A stretch of 64,000 bases of DNA from Lachnospiraceae bacterium (GCA_025758065.1 CP107199.1:2701501-2765500); one strand, 5' to 3'; positions 27,390-36,318 are shown, counted from the stretch's first letter. The notes: a model not told the origin generated them from the letters alone. Made by a program: numbers and translations.

Positions 27390-28292
27390 ATGAGTACATT
27401 TTTATATTGCCTGAAACAGGGCGTTATTAATATATGCAGGAATATATGGTTTTCCCTGGCGTCTGTGGCAACCATTTCTGCATGTATTTTTTTATTTTGT
27501 CTGTTTTTTTCCATGGTAGCCAATGTGCAGCATGGAGCCAGGACTGCTGAAGAGACTGTAGGTATTTCTGTATTTTTTGATGAGGGAATGGAAGAAGGAA
27601 AGATACAGGCTATAGGAGAGCAGATCCGTGGTTGGAGTGAAGTGCGGGAGGCAAAATATATATCTGCCAGTGAAGCCTGGGAATCTTTTAAAAAGGAATA
27701 TTTTGAAGGAATGGAAGAACTGGCAGATGGTTTTGAGGCGGACAATCCCCTGGCTAATTCTGCCTCTTATGAGATATATTTAAAGGATATTTCAAACCAG
27801 GATATGATTGTAAAACGTCTGGAAGCCATAGAAGGTGTACGTAAGGTCCGTTATTCCAGTGCTCTGGTAGCCGGCTTTACCAGTGCAGGAAAGATGATAG
27901 GTGCTTTATCGGCAGTTATCATCGGAGTGCTTCTGGCAGTTGCAGTTTTCCTGATCAGTAATACCATTTCTGTAGCAGCTGCTTTCAGAAGACGGGAAAA
28001 TGAGATCATGCGTTATATTGGTGCTACCAATTTTATGATCCGTGCTCCTTTTATTGTAGAAGGCCTGATTTTAGGCTTTTTTGGCGCATTGATCCCCCTG
28101 GCGGCTATGGCGGTTCTCTATAAAAAAGGACTGATGTATCTGAATACCAATTATGAGATGATAACAGGATTATTTGAACTTCTGCCTCTTGGACAGATTT
28201 TTCCGTTTATGGCAGCTTCTGCCATGGGCTTAGGTGTAGGGATCGGTGTGATCGTCAGTTTCCTGACCATTCAGAGACATCTGCGCGTATAG
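27390..28292 (+). CDS. ftsX: Cell division permease-like protein FtsX
   Basis: A 300-residue membrane protein with the FtsX layout: cytoplasmic N-terminus, TM1 (about 22-45), an extracellular domain of about 120 residues (starts after VQHGARTAEETVG), then three membrane segments (about 175-300) with the conserved RRRENEIMRYIGATNFMIR loop. It passes the signal of FtsE ATP turnover to the extracellular hydrolase encoded next. GGAAAGG lies 11 bases before ATG 27390. Confidence 0.96.
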   Translation: MSTFLYCLKQGVINICRNIWFSLASVATISACIFLFCLFFSMVANVQHGARTAEETVGISVFFDEGMEEGKIQAIGEQIRGWSEVREAKYISASEAWESFKKEYFEGMEELADGFEADNPLANSASYEIYLKDISNQDMIVKRLEAIEGVRKVRYSSALVAGFTSAGKMIGALSAVIIGVLLAVAVFLISNTISVAAAFRRRENEIMRYIGATNFMIRAPFIVEGLILGFFGALIPLAAMAVLYKKGLMYLNTNYEMITGLFELLPLGQIFPFMAASAMGLGVGIGVIVSFLTIQRHLRV

Positions 28293-28306
28293 GAGAAAGA
28301 AACAGG

Positions 28307-29512
28307 ATGAAGAACCGAAAAAACAGATTTCTGGCTTTTGGAATGGGCTGCGTCCTTGGCTTTAGCTGTGTTTTTTCTTCGTATGCGACCAATGCTGATC
28401 TGAAGGATGCAAAAAATAAAATGTCCTCTCTTCAGGAAGAAAAGAAAAAGGTACAGGATACCTTAAAACAGTTAGAAGGCCTGAAATCCGATGCAGCGGC
28501 TTATGTAAAAGAGCTGGATAAGAAATTGACTTCCCTGGATGCAGAATTGAGCCAGTTGGAGAAGGATATTTCGGCAAAGGAAAGCCAGATTAAGGATACA
28601 AAAGCGGAACTGGAAGAAGCAAAAGCAGTGGAAAAAGAACAGTATGCTTCTATGAAGCTGCGTATCCAGTATATGTATGAAAATGGAAATGTCAGCTTTG
28701 CAGACAGCATCATGACTTCTAAAGATGCATCCCAGCTGTTAAACCGGGCGGAGTATGCAAGCCAGATCGCTTCCTACGACCGGAAAATGTTAAAAGAGTA
28801 TCAGGCTGCAAAGGAAAAGGTAAACCAGAAGGAACAGGATCTGGAGGCAGAGCATGCCAACCTGTTAGAGCTTCAGGATACTACCGAGGCCAAACAGGCG
28901 TCGGTGCAGGAACTGATGAGTTCAAAGCAGAAAGAGCTTTCTTCTTATAACAGCCAGATCAGTTCTGCCCAGAGCAGTATTGACCAGTATGATGCAGATA
29001 TTAAAGCCCAGGAAAACCAGATGAAGGCTATTGAGGCGGAGATGAAGCGCAGGGAAGAAGAAGCCAGAAAGAAAGCAGAAGCCCAGAAAAAGACGTATAA
29101 GGTGACAAATCTGGGGAATATTAGCTTTAAATGGCCATGCCCATCCAGTGGACGTATCACCTCTGGCTTTGGAGAAAGAACCTCACCTACAGAGGGGGCC
29201 TCTACCAATCACAAGGGGATAGATATTTCAGCCAGTACCGGTGCCCCCATTGTGGCGGCTGCCGATGGTGAGGTAGTGATCGCTACATACAGTTATTCAG
29301 CGGGAAATTATATCATGATCGACCATGGCGGCGGTGTCAGCACAGTATACATGCATTGTTCCCAGCTTCTTGCAAGCAAGGGGCAGAAGGTGAAAAAGGG
29401 ACAGACGATTGCAAGAGTGGGATCTACTGGGTATTCTACCGGTCCCCATCTGCATTTTGGTATCCGTTCCGGTGGGAGCTATGTAAATCCAAGCAATTAT
29501 GTAAGTCCATAG
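28307..29512 (+). CDS. PcsB/EnvC-like murein hydrolase (activator) with M23 domain
   Basis: A 401-residue secreted protein: signal peptide (to about 27, AFGMGCVLGF...SYA), a long coiled coil (about 30-255, rich in Lys/Glu/Gln), and a C-terminal LytM/M23 domain (about 280-400). Zinc-site motifs HKGIDIS and GPHLHFGI are intact, so it may be catalytic rather than a dead activator like E. coli EnvC. Its position directly after ftsEX matches FtsEX-controlled hydrolases of Firmicutes and actinobacteria. AGGAGAAAG precedes ATG 28307. Confidence 0.92.
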   Translation: MKNRKNRFLAFGMGCVLGFSCVFSSYATNADLKDAKNKMSSLQEEKKKVQDTLKQLEGLKSDAAAYVKELDKKLTSLDAELSQLEKDISAKESQIKDTKAELEEAKAVEKEQYASMKLRIQYMYENGNVSFADSIMTSKDASQLLNRAEYASQIASYDRKMLKEYQAAKEKVNQKEQDLEAEHANLLELQDTTEAKQASVQELMSSKQKELSSYNSQISSAQSSIDQYDADIKAQENQMKAIEAEMKRREEEARKKAEAQKKTYKVTNLGNISFKWPCPSSGRITSGFGERTSPTEGASTNHKGIDISASTGAPIVAAADGEVVIATYSYSAGNYIMIDHGGGVSTVYMHCSQLLASKGQKVKKGQTIARVGSTGYSTGPHLHFGIRSGGSYVNPSNYVSP

Positions 29513-29642
29513 ATGACAGCATTTTTGGCCATGGTAGTATTTATAGTTCAGCCATGATATGGTATTTTATTGAAAAGGGCAGCATAGGCTGTGAATAAGA
29601 AAAAGGCACCTGGTGTACAGGCAGATAGGAGACAAAAAAGCA

Positions 29643-30995
29643 GTGGGAGAGCAGGATAAAGAAGAAATCCAGGATAGTTTAGATAAAAAGAAAGAGGGAA
29701 AGGGCGGTCATTTCTGGGCCGGTGTTTTAACTGGCGCCCTGATCATGGCATTAGCTGTTCTTTTAGTAGTAGGTGTATCTGCCGGGATATATATTACAGG
29801 CAGAAAGGTGATCCACACAGAGCAGTCTTCAGGTGGTGGAAATGGTGCTCCGGGTATTACAGAGGGAGAAAAGGCCACGAAGCCAGATCTGAAAAAAGTA
29901 TCTTCAAAAATGCAGATGATACAGAGTATCATTGATCAGGTGTTTTTATATGATGAAGATGCAACAGAAGTGGAAGATTATATTTACCGGGGCATGATGG
30001 CAGGTTTAAATGATCCTTATTCTGTATATTATAATGCAAATGACTATAAAGCACTTCAGGACAGCACAAATGGAAGCTATTCCGGTATTGGTGCCATGAT
30101 CAGTCAGAATAAGACTACAGGACTTTGCACGATCGTGAAAGTGTTTGAAGGTTCACCAGCCCTGGAAGCTGGTATGAAACCTGGAGACATTGTATACAAA
30201 GTAGGTGATACGTTAGTAGCAGGAGAAAGTCTGGATGTGCTGGTAAGCAATTATATTAAGGGTAAGGAAGGTACACAGCTGCAGATCACAGTATACCGTG
30301 CAGATTCTGATACCTATGTAGATATGACTCTTACCAGACGAAAGATAGAGGTCCCTACTGTAGAGTCCAGGATGCTGGCTGACAATGTAGGATATGTGGC
30401 GGTAAGCGAGTTTGATGCCATTACAGTAGAACAGTTTGAAAAATCCATTGATGAGCTGGAAAAACAGGGAATGAAGCAGCTGGTTATTGACCTTAGGAGC
30501 AATCCAGGTGGTATCTTAGACAGTGCTGTTGCCATGGTAGATTATATTCTGCCGGATGATATGAAAAATTTTGAAAAAGGCAATGGAAAGACACTGATCG
30601 TGTATACAGCAGATAAGAACGGGGATGGAGATACTTATACTGCATCAGACAGCCATGAGGTTGATATGCCGATCGCTATTTTGGTCAATGAAAACTCTGC
30701 CAGTGCTTCAGAAGTATTTACCGGTGCTTTAAAGGATTATAAAAAAGCTGTTGTTGTGGGAACTACCAGCTATGGCAAAGGCATTGTACAGAACCTGATC
30801 CCGTTGGGAGATGGATCTGCCATTAAGATCACCACTGCCCATTATTATACTCCAAGTGGTTTTGACCTTCATGGAAAGGGTATTGCCCCAGATGTGGAAG
30901 TAGAGTTAGATGAGAATTTAAAGAGCCAGGCAGTAGTCACACCGGAGGAAGATAACCAGGTGCAGGCAGCTGTTAAGGCATTGGAAAAGAAATAA
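29643..30995 (+). CDS. C-terminal processing peptidase, S41 family, with PDZ domain
   Basis: A 450-residue membrane-anchored serine protease. An N-terminal membrane helix (about 20-45) is followed by a helical segment, a PDZ domain (about 135-215; IVKVFEGSPALEAGMKPGDIVY) and the S41 domain with the nucleophile in NENSASASEVF and the general-base lysine in TTSYGKGIVQ. GTG 29643 is chosen because AGGAG ends 11 bases upstream; GTG 29613 is in frame but lacks a ribosome site. It closes the ftsEX-pcsB cluster, so a role in processing wall enzymes at division is likely. Confidence 0.92.
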   Translation: MGEQDKEEIQDSLDKKKEGKGGHFWAGVLTGALIMALAVLLVVGVSAGIYITGRKVIHTEQSSGGGNGAPGITEGEKATKPDLKKVSSKMQMIQSIIDQVFLYDEDATEVEDYIYRGMMAGLNDPYSVYYNANDYKALQDSTNGSYSGIGAMISQNKTTGLCTIVKVFEGSPALEAGMKPGDIVYKVGDTLVAGESLDVLVSNYIKGKEGTQLQITVYRADSDTYVDMTLTRRKIEVPTVESRMLADNVGYVAVSEFDAITVEQFEKSIDELEKQGMKQLVIDLRSNPGGILDSAVAMVDYILPDDMKNFEKGNGKTLIVYTADKNGDGDTYTASDSHEVDMPIAILVNENSASASEVFTGALKDYKKAVVVGTTSYGKGIVQNLIPLGDGSAIKITTAHYYTPSGFDLHGKGIAPDVEVELDENLKSQAVVTPEEDNQVQAAVKALEKK

Positions 30996-31056
30996 GAGTA
31001 GTATATGGGAATAAACTCCTTAGTGTAAAAATAAATCAATTAGTATATTGTTTCAT

Positions 31057-31105
31057 AAATAACCGGCTCAATCTGCATACAAGGGGATGGGCTGGTTATT
31101 TTTTA
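31057..31105 (+). terminator. Terminator after the S41 protease
   Basis: Stem AATAACCGGCTCAATC / GATGGGCTGGTTATT (two mismatches) followed by TTTTT. Confidence 0.8.
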
Positions 31106-31134
31106 AACAGGGTACTGGTATTGCCCCTCCGTGT

Positions 31135-31308
31135 AGATATAATGAGCGCAGGGAAAAACAAGCGGCTGCGCAGCAGACATTTGTTTTTCACAAGCCATTA
31201 ACGAACGAATCGCCTGCGTAAGCAGGCAGTGGAGCGCGTCAGCGCGGGATTCGTGAGTATAAGATATAATGAGCGCAGGGAAAAATAAGCGGCTGCGCAG
31301 CAGACATT
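31135..31308. repeat. 47-bp direct repeats flanking a structured core (P4)
   Basis: Segments 31135-31181 and 31262-31308 differ at one base; both contain ATGAGCGCAGGGAAAAA and the palindromic CGGCTGCGCAGCAG. The 80 bp between them fold into a cruciform: ACGAATC (31205-31211) pairs with GATTCGT (31248-31254), enclosing hairpins CCTGCGTAAGCAGG and GCGCGTCAGCGC. No gene is encoded between the protease terminator and the sensor gene. Confidence 0.85.
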
Positions 31309-31359
31309 AATTATATGTATTGAAGGGACATGAATATTACATGTGATAATAATGATACC

Positions 31360-31369
31360 GGGGGGGGGG
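31360..31369 (+). repeat. G10 homopolymer at the ribosome-binding position
   Basis: Ten consecutive G residues followed by TGTG, ending 12 bases before ATG 31382. It stands where the Shine-Dalgarno should be, and upstream in-frame GTG 31343 would place it inside the coding region. Length changes could alter translation or frame. Confidence 0.75.
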
Positions 31370-31381
31370 TGTGTAAAAAGA

Positions 31382-32854
31382 ATGAAAAGAAAAGCTGCTC
31401 ATTTAAAAAGTTATACAATAGTGATGGGATTGTTTGTATCATCAGTTATTTTAGGAATCATGCTATTTTTTTGCTGTATGCAGTCTTCTATAGGAAGAAA
31501 TTCCAGACAGGCTATGATGAATAATGTCTCACGTCAAAGTGAATATTTACGGACGATCTTAAGTATTCACTATCAGTATCTGAATGAGATAGCAGAAGAA
31601 ATGGCAAAAGAAGAAGATCTTCTTTCAGAGGCAAATCTGGATTCCCTGGTGACGATCCATAACAAGACAGATTTAGAGCGGATGGCGCTGATTGAAGCAG
31701 ATGGCACAGCTCATTATGATACAGGAGATGTAAAAAATGTATTCCACAGAAGTTATTTTCAAGAGGCATTTGGTGGAAGCCAGACATTAAGTGATCCTAT
31801 AGAAAGCAGTGTGGATCATGAGGTCAGACTTATACTTGGAGTACCAGTCTGTAAGGAAAATGAAGTGATCGGCGTTCTGGGTGGTTCTTATAATGTGACT
31901 GCTTTAAGCCGTATGATGTTTGATGATCTGTTTAACGGAGAAGGTTACTGCCTTATTACGGACAAAGATGGAAAGGTGATCGCCTATGACCGTGTCTATA
32001 CAGATCAGGAATTGGAAGGATTTTTCGCCAATATATTCGAGTATTTTGACAATTATAAGATCAAGGCAGCTTCCATCCAGAAGGTAAAAGCTGATTTTGC
32101 AGATGGGAAAGACGGTATCTGCCAGTTTCGGCTGACTGAAGGAAAAAAAACATCTTATTATATTGCTTACGCACCCCTGGGGATGAATGACTGGATGATC
32201 GGTTATATTGTTCCTGTTAAAGCAGCAGAAGCATCTTATGATTTTATCAGGGAATAGGAGATCACTTTTCTTATTATCTTTAGCATGCTGGTGACAGTGG
32301 TCATCTTTTATATTATTTATAAGAACCGACAGGAAAAGTCAAGGCTTTTAAAACGGGCCCAGAGAGATGCACTTACCGGTCTTTTTAATAAAAAGACAAC
32401 CCAGGATATGATCGACCGCTTCCTGGAAGAAAATGGAAAAGACAGATGCAATGCTCTTATGATCATGGATGTGGACTATTTTAAGCAGGTTAATGATACA
32501 TACGGACATATGGTAGGGGATAAGGTCTTAAAGATTTTTGGACGTCTTCTTGCAAAACAGTTCAGGGAGAAGGATATTGTAGGCCGTATCGGTGGTGATG
32601 AATTTATGGTTCTGATCTGTAATATCAAAGATGTGGAAATAGCAAAGGACCGTGCGAAAAAGCTGATCAATGAGGTAAGAGCCCTTCAGATACCTGAGCT
32701 GGCCGGAAGCGGTATTACCATCAGTGTAGGAATTGCCTATTCGCCGGATCATGGTACTGCATTTATGGAGCTTTACCGTCATGCAGATACAGCGCTGTAT
32801 CAGGTGGAACGGGGCGGAAGAGATGGATTTAGTGTGTATGAAAAGGCGAACTGA
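31382..32854 (+). pseudogene. Cache-GGDEF diguanylate cyclase split by one in-frame amber codon
   Basis: The first part has TM1 (about residues 10-33) and an extracellular dCache-like sensor (about 40-285; RSYFQEAFGG, VPVCKENEVIGVLGGSYN). The same frame then meets TAG at 32255-32257, resumes after one codon-perfect step with the second membrane helix (EITFLIIFSMLVTVVIFYII) and a complete GGDEF domain (DALTGLFNKK, GRIGGDEFMVLI, SVGIAYS) to 32854. No base is gained or lost, so a single substitution explains the break. The downstream part could start at ATG 32285, giving a cyclase without its sensor. Product: c-di-GMP from GTP if intact. Confidence 0.88.
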
Positions 32855-33000
32855 TGGGAAAAATCTTTCAGACATATATGGTGAGAGAAAACTTATATCC
32901 TGTTCTTGGAAAAATGAGAAAAATAGAGTATAATGAGAAAAGATAAGCAGTAAAATGTTTCAAATTGCTTCAGGATTATATTCAACAGGAGGACATGACA

Positions 33001-33366
33001 ATGATTCGTAAAGACAACGTTCTGGAAGTGGAACATTTAGGCGGAGGTAAGGGAACAGCGTATGTTCATCATATTGTATCTAAGGAGGAGCTGTTAGGAC
33101 ACGGCAGACTGTATGCTAAGGTTGTTCTTCCTCCAGGTGCAAGTGTAGGCTGGCATCAGCATGTACATGATACTGAGCCATATTATATTTTAAAGGGTGA
33201 AGCAGATTTTATTGATAATGACAAGTCTGTGACCAAGGTTGGCCCTGGTGACTGCTGTATTATTGAAGTAGGACAGTATCACAGCATTGAGAATAATTCC
33301 GATTCTGATGTGGAGTTTATGGCTCTTATTTATAATGAACCAGGTTATCTGAATGACAGGGATTAA
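33001..33366 (+). CDS. Cupin domain protein
   Basis: A 121-residue single-domain cupin. Motif 1 is GWHQHVHDTEPYYILKGEA with His/His/Glu metal ligands, and motif 2 is PGDCCIIEVGQYHSIEN with the last histidine. AGGAGG (32987-32992) is at the right distance from ATG 33001; ATG 32995 is too close. Such small cupins bind metal and small sugars or organic acids; the substrate is not evident. It stands alone, ending at a terminator. Confidence 0.88.
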   Translation: MIRKDNVLEVEHLGGGKGTAYVHHIVSKEELLGHGRLYAKVVLPPGASVGWHQHVHDTEPYYILKGEADFIDNDKSVTKVGPGDCCIIEVGQYHSIENNSDSDVEFMALIYNEPGYLNDRD

Positions 33367-33398
33367 TTAAGAAAGAGTAAAATCGTAAAGATTTAGAA

Positions 33399-33430
33399 GC
33401 TCTGGCAGTGAATATTGCCAGGGCTTTTAT
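33399..33430 (+). terminator. Terminator of the cupin gene
   Basis: Stem GCTCTGGCA / TGCCAGGGC followed by TTTTAT. Confidence 0.75.
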
Positions 33431-33435
33431 AATAT

Positions 33436-33633
33436 GATACCAGAGTCAAAAGGCCGAAAATCCGATGCAAGCTTGCTTGCAGTAGGATTTTTGAACTTGG
33501 GACCCGATAAAAACATGAGTAAGAAGCCATTTTTTGAAGAAAAATGAGCGGATTACGAATGTTTTTAGAATTGCGGGAGTGCAAAGCACGTAGCAATTCG
33601 GTATCAGAGGGGTCAAAATACCTTTTGATCCCC
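33436..33633 (+). repeat. Repeat family F2, copy B (198 bp)
   Basis: Same ends (GATACCAGAGTCAAAAG / CTTTTGATCCCC) and interior as copy A at 5982-6178; the stretch AACATGAGTAAGAAGCC is identical. Long reading frames seen here on either strand belong to the repeat. Confidence 0.9.
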
Positions 33634-33767
33634 ACATCATAATATAAGGTTTTGTGCCTGAAAAGAAGTATGCTGAAAAGAAGGCTGAGAAAAAGGGATA
33701 TGCTATAGGAAATGGAAGTAGTATAATGATGGTGTATAATCTTTGTGAACAAGAAGGAGATCATAAA

Positions 33768-34745
33768 ATGAGAGGGATCCGCTGGGCAGTACTGGGAACA
33801 GGTGTGATCGCCAATGAGATGGCAGCAGCACTGGAAAAAAATGGGAAAAAGCTTTATGCAGTGGGAAACAGGACTTATGAACAGGCCGTAAAGTTTGGGG
33901 AAAAGTATGGAATTGGAAAGGTGTATACAGATTATAATGAAATGTTTACGGATCCGGAAGTGGACGTGATCTATATTACAACCCCTCATAATACTCATAT
34001 CAGGTTTATGAAGAAGGCCATTGAGAACGGGAAACACATTCTAGTGGAGAAATCCATTACTTTAAATAGTGGGGAACTGGATGAGGCATTGGAAATGGCA
34101 AAGGAGAAGGGCGTTATTGTTGCAGAGGCTATGACCATTTTCCATATGCCGGTTTATAAGAAACTGCGGGAGATTTTGGATTCTGGTAAGTTGGGAAAGG
34201 TGAACCTGATCACCATGAATTTTGGTAGTTTTAAGGAATACAACATGGAGAACCGCTTCTTTAACCGGAATCTGGCGGGTGGTGCCATGCTGGATATTGG
34301 TGTGTATGCCCTTTCTTTTATCCGGTGGTTTATGGATTCGAAGCCGGATCAGTTATTATCCCAGATGAAGGCAGCACCTACTGGAGTAGATGAGCAGGCA
34401 GGTCTGCTTTTAAGTAATAAAGAGGGGCAGATGGCCACAGTGATGCTGTCTATGCACTCTAAACAGCCAAAACGTGGTATGGTGTCCTGTGAAAAGGGCT
34501 ATATTGAGGTCATGGAGTATCCAAGAGCCTGGGAGGCGAAGATCGTGGATGCGGAAACAGGAGAGATACAGGTGATAAAAGCGGGGGCACATGAGGATGC
34601 ACTGGCTTATGAGCTTTCTGATATGGAGAAGGCCATTGCCGGAGATGTTTCCTGTATGCATCTGGATTATACGAAGGATGTAATGAATCTGATGACAGAG
34701 TTTAGAAGGTCATGGAATTTTACGTATCCTGAGGAGGAAAAGTAG
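33768..34745 (+). CDS. Gfo/Idh/MocA family oxidoreductase
   Basis: A 325-residue NAD(P)-dependent dehydrogenase. The N-terminal Rossmann fold shows GTGVIANEMAAAL (about residues 10-22), the conserved EKS motif lies in ILVEKSITLN (about 90-99), and the C-terminal alpha/beta domain has GGAMLDIGVYALSF. AAGGAGA before ATG 33768 sets the start; a frame from 33654 lacks a ribosome site and begins in low-complexity sequence. Substrates of the family are sugars, inositols and related polyols; this one cannot be placed further. Confidence 0.92.
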   Translation: MRGIRWAVLGTGVIANEMAAALEKNGKKLYAVGNRTYEQAVKFGEKYGIGKVYTDYNEMFTDPEVDVIYITTPHNTHIRFMKKAIENGKHILVEKSITLNSGELDEALEMAKEKGVIVAEAMTIFHMPVYKKLREILDSGKLGKVNLITMNFGSFKEYNMENRFFNRNLAGGAMLDIGVYALSFIRWFMDSKPDQLLSQMKAAPTGVDEQAGLLLSNKEGQMATVMLSMHSKQPKRGMVSCEKGYIEVMEYPRAWEAKIVDAETGEIQVIKAGAHEDALAYELSDMEKAIAGDVSCMHLDYTKDVMNLMTEFRRSWNFTYPEEEK

Positions 34746-34772
34746 ACGATCATTTGGTAGGAGGTAATAGTC

Positions 34773-35243
34773 ATGAATAAAACATTAGTAGTGTATTTCA
34801 GTGCAAGCGGAACAACCAGAAAAATAGCAGAAATGATAGCAGAAGTCGGAGATTTTTCTCTGTATGAGATCACACCAAAGGAATTATATACAAGTGACGA
34901 TTTAAACTGGATGAACAAGAAGTCCAGAAGCAGTGTGGAGATGAGCAACAAGAAGATCCGCCCGGAGATTACAGATACAGATGCTCATATTAAAGAATAT
35001 GATACTATTATCCTGGGATTTCCAATCTGGTGGTATGTAGCGCCTACCATTGTAAATACATTTCTGGAAAAATATGATTTTTCCGGTAAAAAGATCGTGC
35101 TGTTTGCAACATCTGGTGGAAGCGGCTTTGGCAATACAGTGAAAGAATTAAAACCATCTGCACCGGGAGCTGAGATCGTAGAAGGAAAGCTTCTTAACAG
35201 AGCAAATAAGCAGGAAATCGAAAAGTGGGTAAAGTCTTTATAA
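34773..35243 (+). CDS. Flavodoxin-like protein
   Basis: A 156-residue FMN protein. The phosphate loop is SASGTTRKIA (residues about 10-19), the second FMN loop is FPIWWYVAPT, and the third is TSGGSGFGN. The N-terminus MNKTLVVYFSASGTT and length are typical of the short flavodoxin/NADPH-quinone-reductase-like group. AGGAGGTAATAG precedes ATG 34773; the oxidoreductase gene ends 28 bases before, so cotranscription is likely. Confidence 0.9.
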   Translation: MNKTLVVYFSASGTTRKIAEMIAEVGDFSLYEITPKELYTSDDLNWMNKKSRSSVEMSNKKIRPEITDTDAHIKEYDTIILGFPIWWYVAPTIVNTFLEKYDFSGKKIVLFATSGGSGFGNTVKELKPSAPGAEIVEGKLLNRANKQEIEKWVKSL

Positions 35244-35386
35244 GTAGCTTTCTGTATAATTCAAAGTTCACGATTAATCCAGAAAAAGAGACAAAAAGCT
35301 AAGATAGAGAGAAAAAAGCGGAAAAGTAACTCAAAAAATAGGACATCAGTGGCAGGTTAAGATCCGAGTTATGGTTTATTTACAAT

Positions 35387-35415
35387 TTGACTACGGAGAA
35401 AAAGTATGTTATATT
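35387..35415 (+). promoter_or_regulatory. Promoter of the antitoxin RNA
   Basis: TTGACT (35387-35392), 17-base spacer, TATATT (35410-35415), directed toward the toxin gene. Confidence 0.75.
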
Positions 35416-35421
35416 AAATAT

Positions 35422-35521
35422 GAAAAGGGAAAGTCAGAAACACACGGCCTACCCTACAATATTTACGTTAAGTCTCATGCGAGACTCGCCGTCACTATTG
35501 GTGGTAGTGGCGGCTATTTTT
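35422..35521 (+). ncRNA. Putative antisense antitoxin RNA of a type I system
   Basis: From the inferred start near 35422 the transcript runs about 100 nt to a terminator (GCCGTCACTA / TAGTGGCGGC, then TATTTTTT, 35488-35521) that overlaps the 3' end of the toxin gene on the other strand. Its 5' end (GGAAAGTCAGAAACACA) repeats the 5' end of the toxin mRNA (GGAAAGTCAGAACACA), so both RNAs share a leader tag, as in convergent Fst/par-type loci. Inferred from sequence only. Confidence 0.7.
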
Positions 35522-35606
35522 TATCCTTAAAAATCTCATAAATGAGACCAATAAGTGCAACAATGAAGATACCTATCTGGATCAGATCCGAATATGTAAT
35601 GTACAT
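35514..35606 (-). CDS. Holin-like type I toxin peptide
   Basis: A 30-residue peptide (32 if ATG 35612 is used) made of a short polar start (MYITYSDL), one hydrophobic membrane helix (IQIGIFIVALIGLIYEIF) and a lysine-rich tail. This is the pattern of the small holin-like toxin family (Hol_Tox type). AGGAGGGCG stands nine bases before ATG 35606 and only three before 35612. The upstream leader contains two CCCTCC stretches able to pair with this GGAGGG, so translation may be locked until the RNA is processed. An antisense RNA overlaps the 3' end. Confidence 0.85.
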   Translation of the reverse strand: MYITYSDLIQIGIFIVALIGLIYEIFKDKK

Positions 35607-35698
35607 TGGCATCGCCCTCCTTCCGTAGAGTTGGAGGGTAAGCCCCTCCATGGTGGAGGGTAGGCCGCCTTAGATGTGTTCTGACTTTCCGTTTCATC

Positions 35699-35727
35699 AG
35701 TATATCATAAGATCATCTGTTCAGCAA
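35699..35727 (-). promoter_or_regulatory. Promoter of the toxin mRNA
   Basis: On the minus strand: TTGCTG (35727-35722), 17-base spacer, TATACT (35704-35699). The predicted start near 35692 gives a leader of about 85 nt. Confidence 0.72.
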
Positions 35728-35735
35728 TCACATAA

Positions 35736-36296
35736 ATCCGTAAATATACAGACCAGAAAGTCAGTCATGACCAGATAAAAGCTATTGTAAAAGCAGCGTC
35801 ACTGGCTCCGTTAGCCAAAAACCGCCAGCCATGGAAATATCTGGTATATGAAGGAAAAGCAAAAGAAAAGCTGCTTTCAGCTATGGAACGGGGGCTGGAA
35901 AGGGAAAAGAAGGAACACTGCCTGCTGCCAGGTTCAGCATTTGCTTTGCCGGGTGCATTTCAGACACTTTCTATTATGAGGAAAGCACCGGTTACGATCA
36001 TTGTTATGGATCCGGATGGAAGATCGCCTTATGAGCCTGTAAACGCTGATGAAAGACTGGCAGAGATCTGCGATTCCTTATCTATTGGGGCTTCAATCCA
36101 GAATATGCTTTTGAAAGCTACCCAACTGGGGCTTGGGACTCTGTGGATCGCCAATACCTGTTTTGCCTATAATGATATGGTGGAAGTGATCCCTTCTAAG
36201 GGGCAGTTAATAGGAGCTGTAGCAGTGGGATATGCAGCAGAAAAACCGTATCCAAGGCCAAGGAAAAAGCTGGAAGAAATATTAGAATATATGTAA
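35736..36296 (+). pseudogene. Nitroreductase family protein gene, 5' end missing
   Basis: From 35736 the frame reads IRKYTDQKVSHDQIKAIV, then SLAPLAKNRQPWKYL, GAFQTLSIMRKAPV, SLSIGASIQNMLLKATQLGLGTLWI, all typical of FMN-dependent nitroreductases. It should begin some 10-15 codons earlier with the Arg-containing FMN motif (RRSIRKY). Instead a TAA precedes Ile at 35733 and the toxin promoter lies nine bases further left. The first ATG in frame is 35883, which would drop the FMN-binding N-terminus. The beheaded gene abuts the toxin-antitoxin cassette, whose arrival probably broke it. Confidence 0.85.
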
Positions 36297-36318
36297 GAAA
36301 ATGGTAAGTTCCTCTTTC

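Noticed and set aside
31330..31524. 64-codon frame starting upstream of the G10 tract
   Set aside because: Out of frame with the sensor gene and low in family signal; it only shows what a change in G-run length could do.
33393..34037. 214-codon minus-strand reading frame
   Set aside because: It covers repeat F2 copy B and the antisense of the oxidoreductase gene; its parts reappear over the other F2 copies, so it is a repeat artefact.
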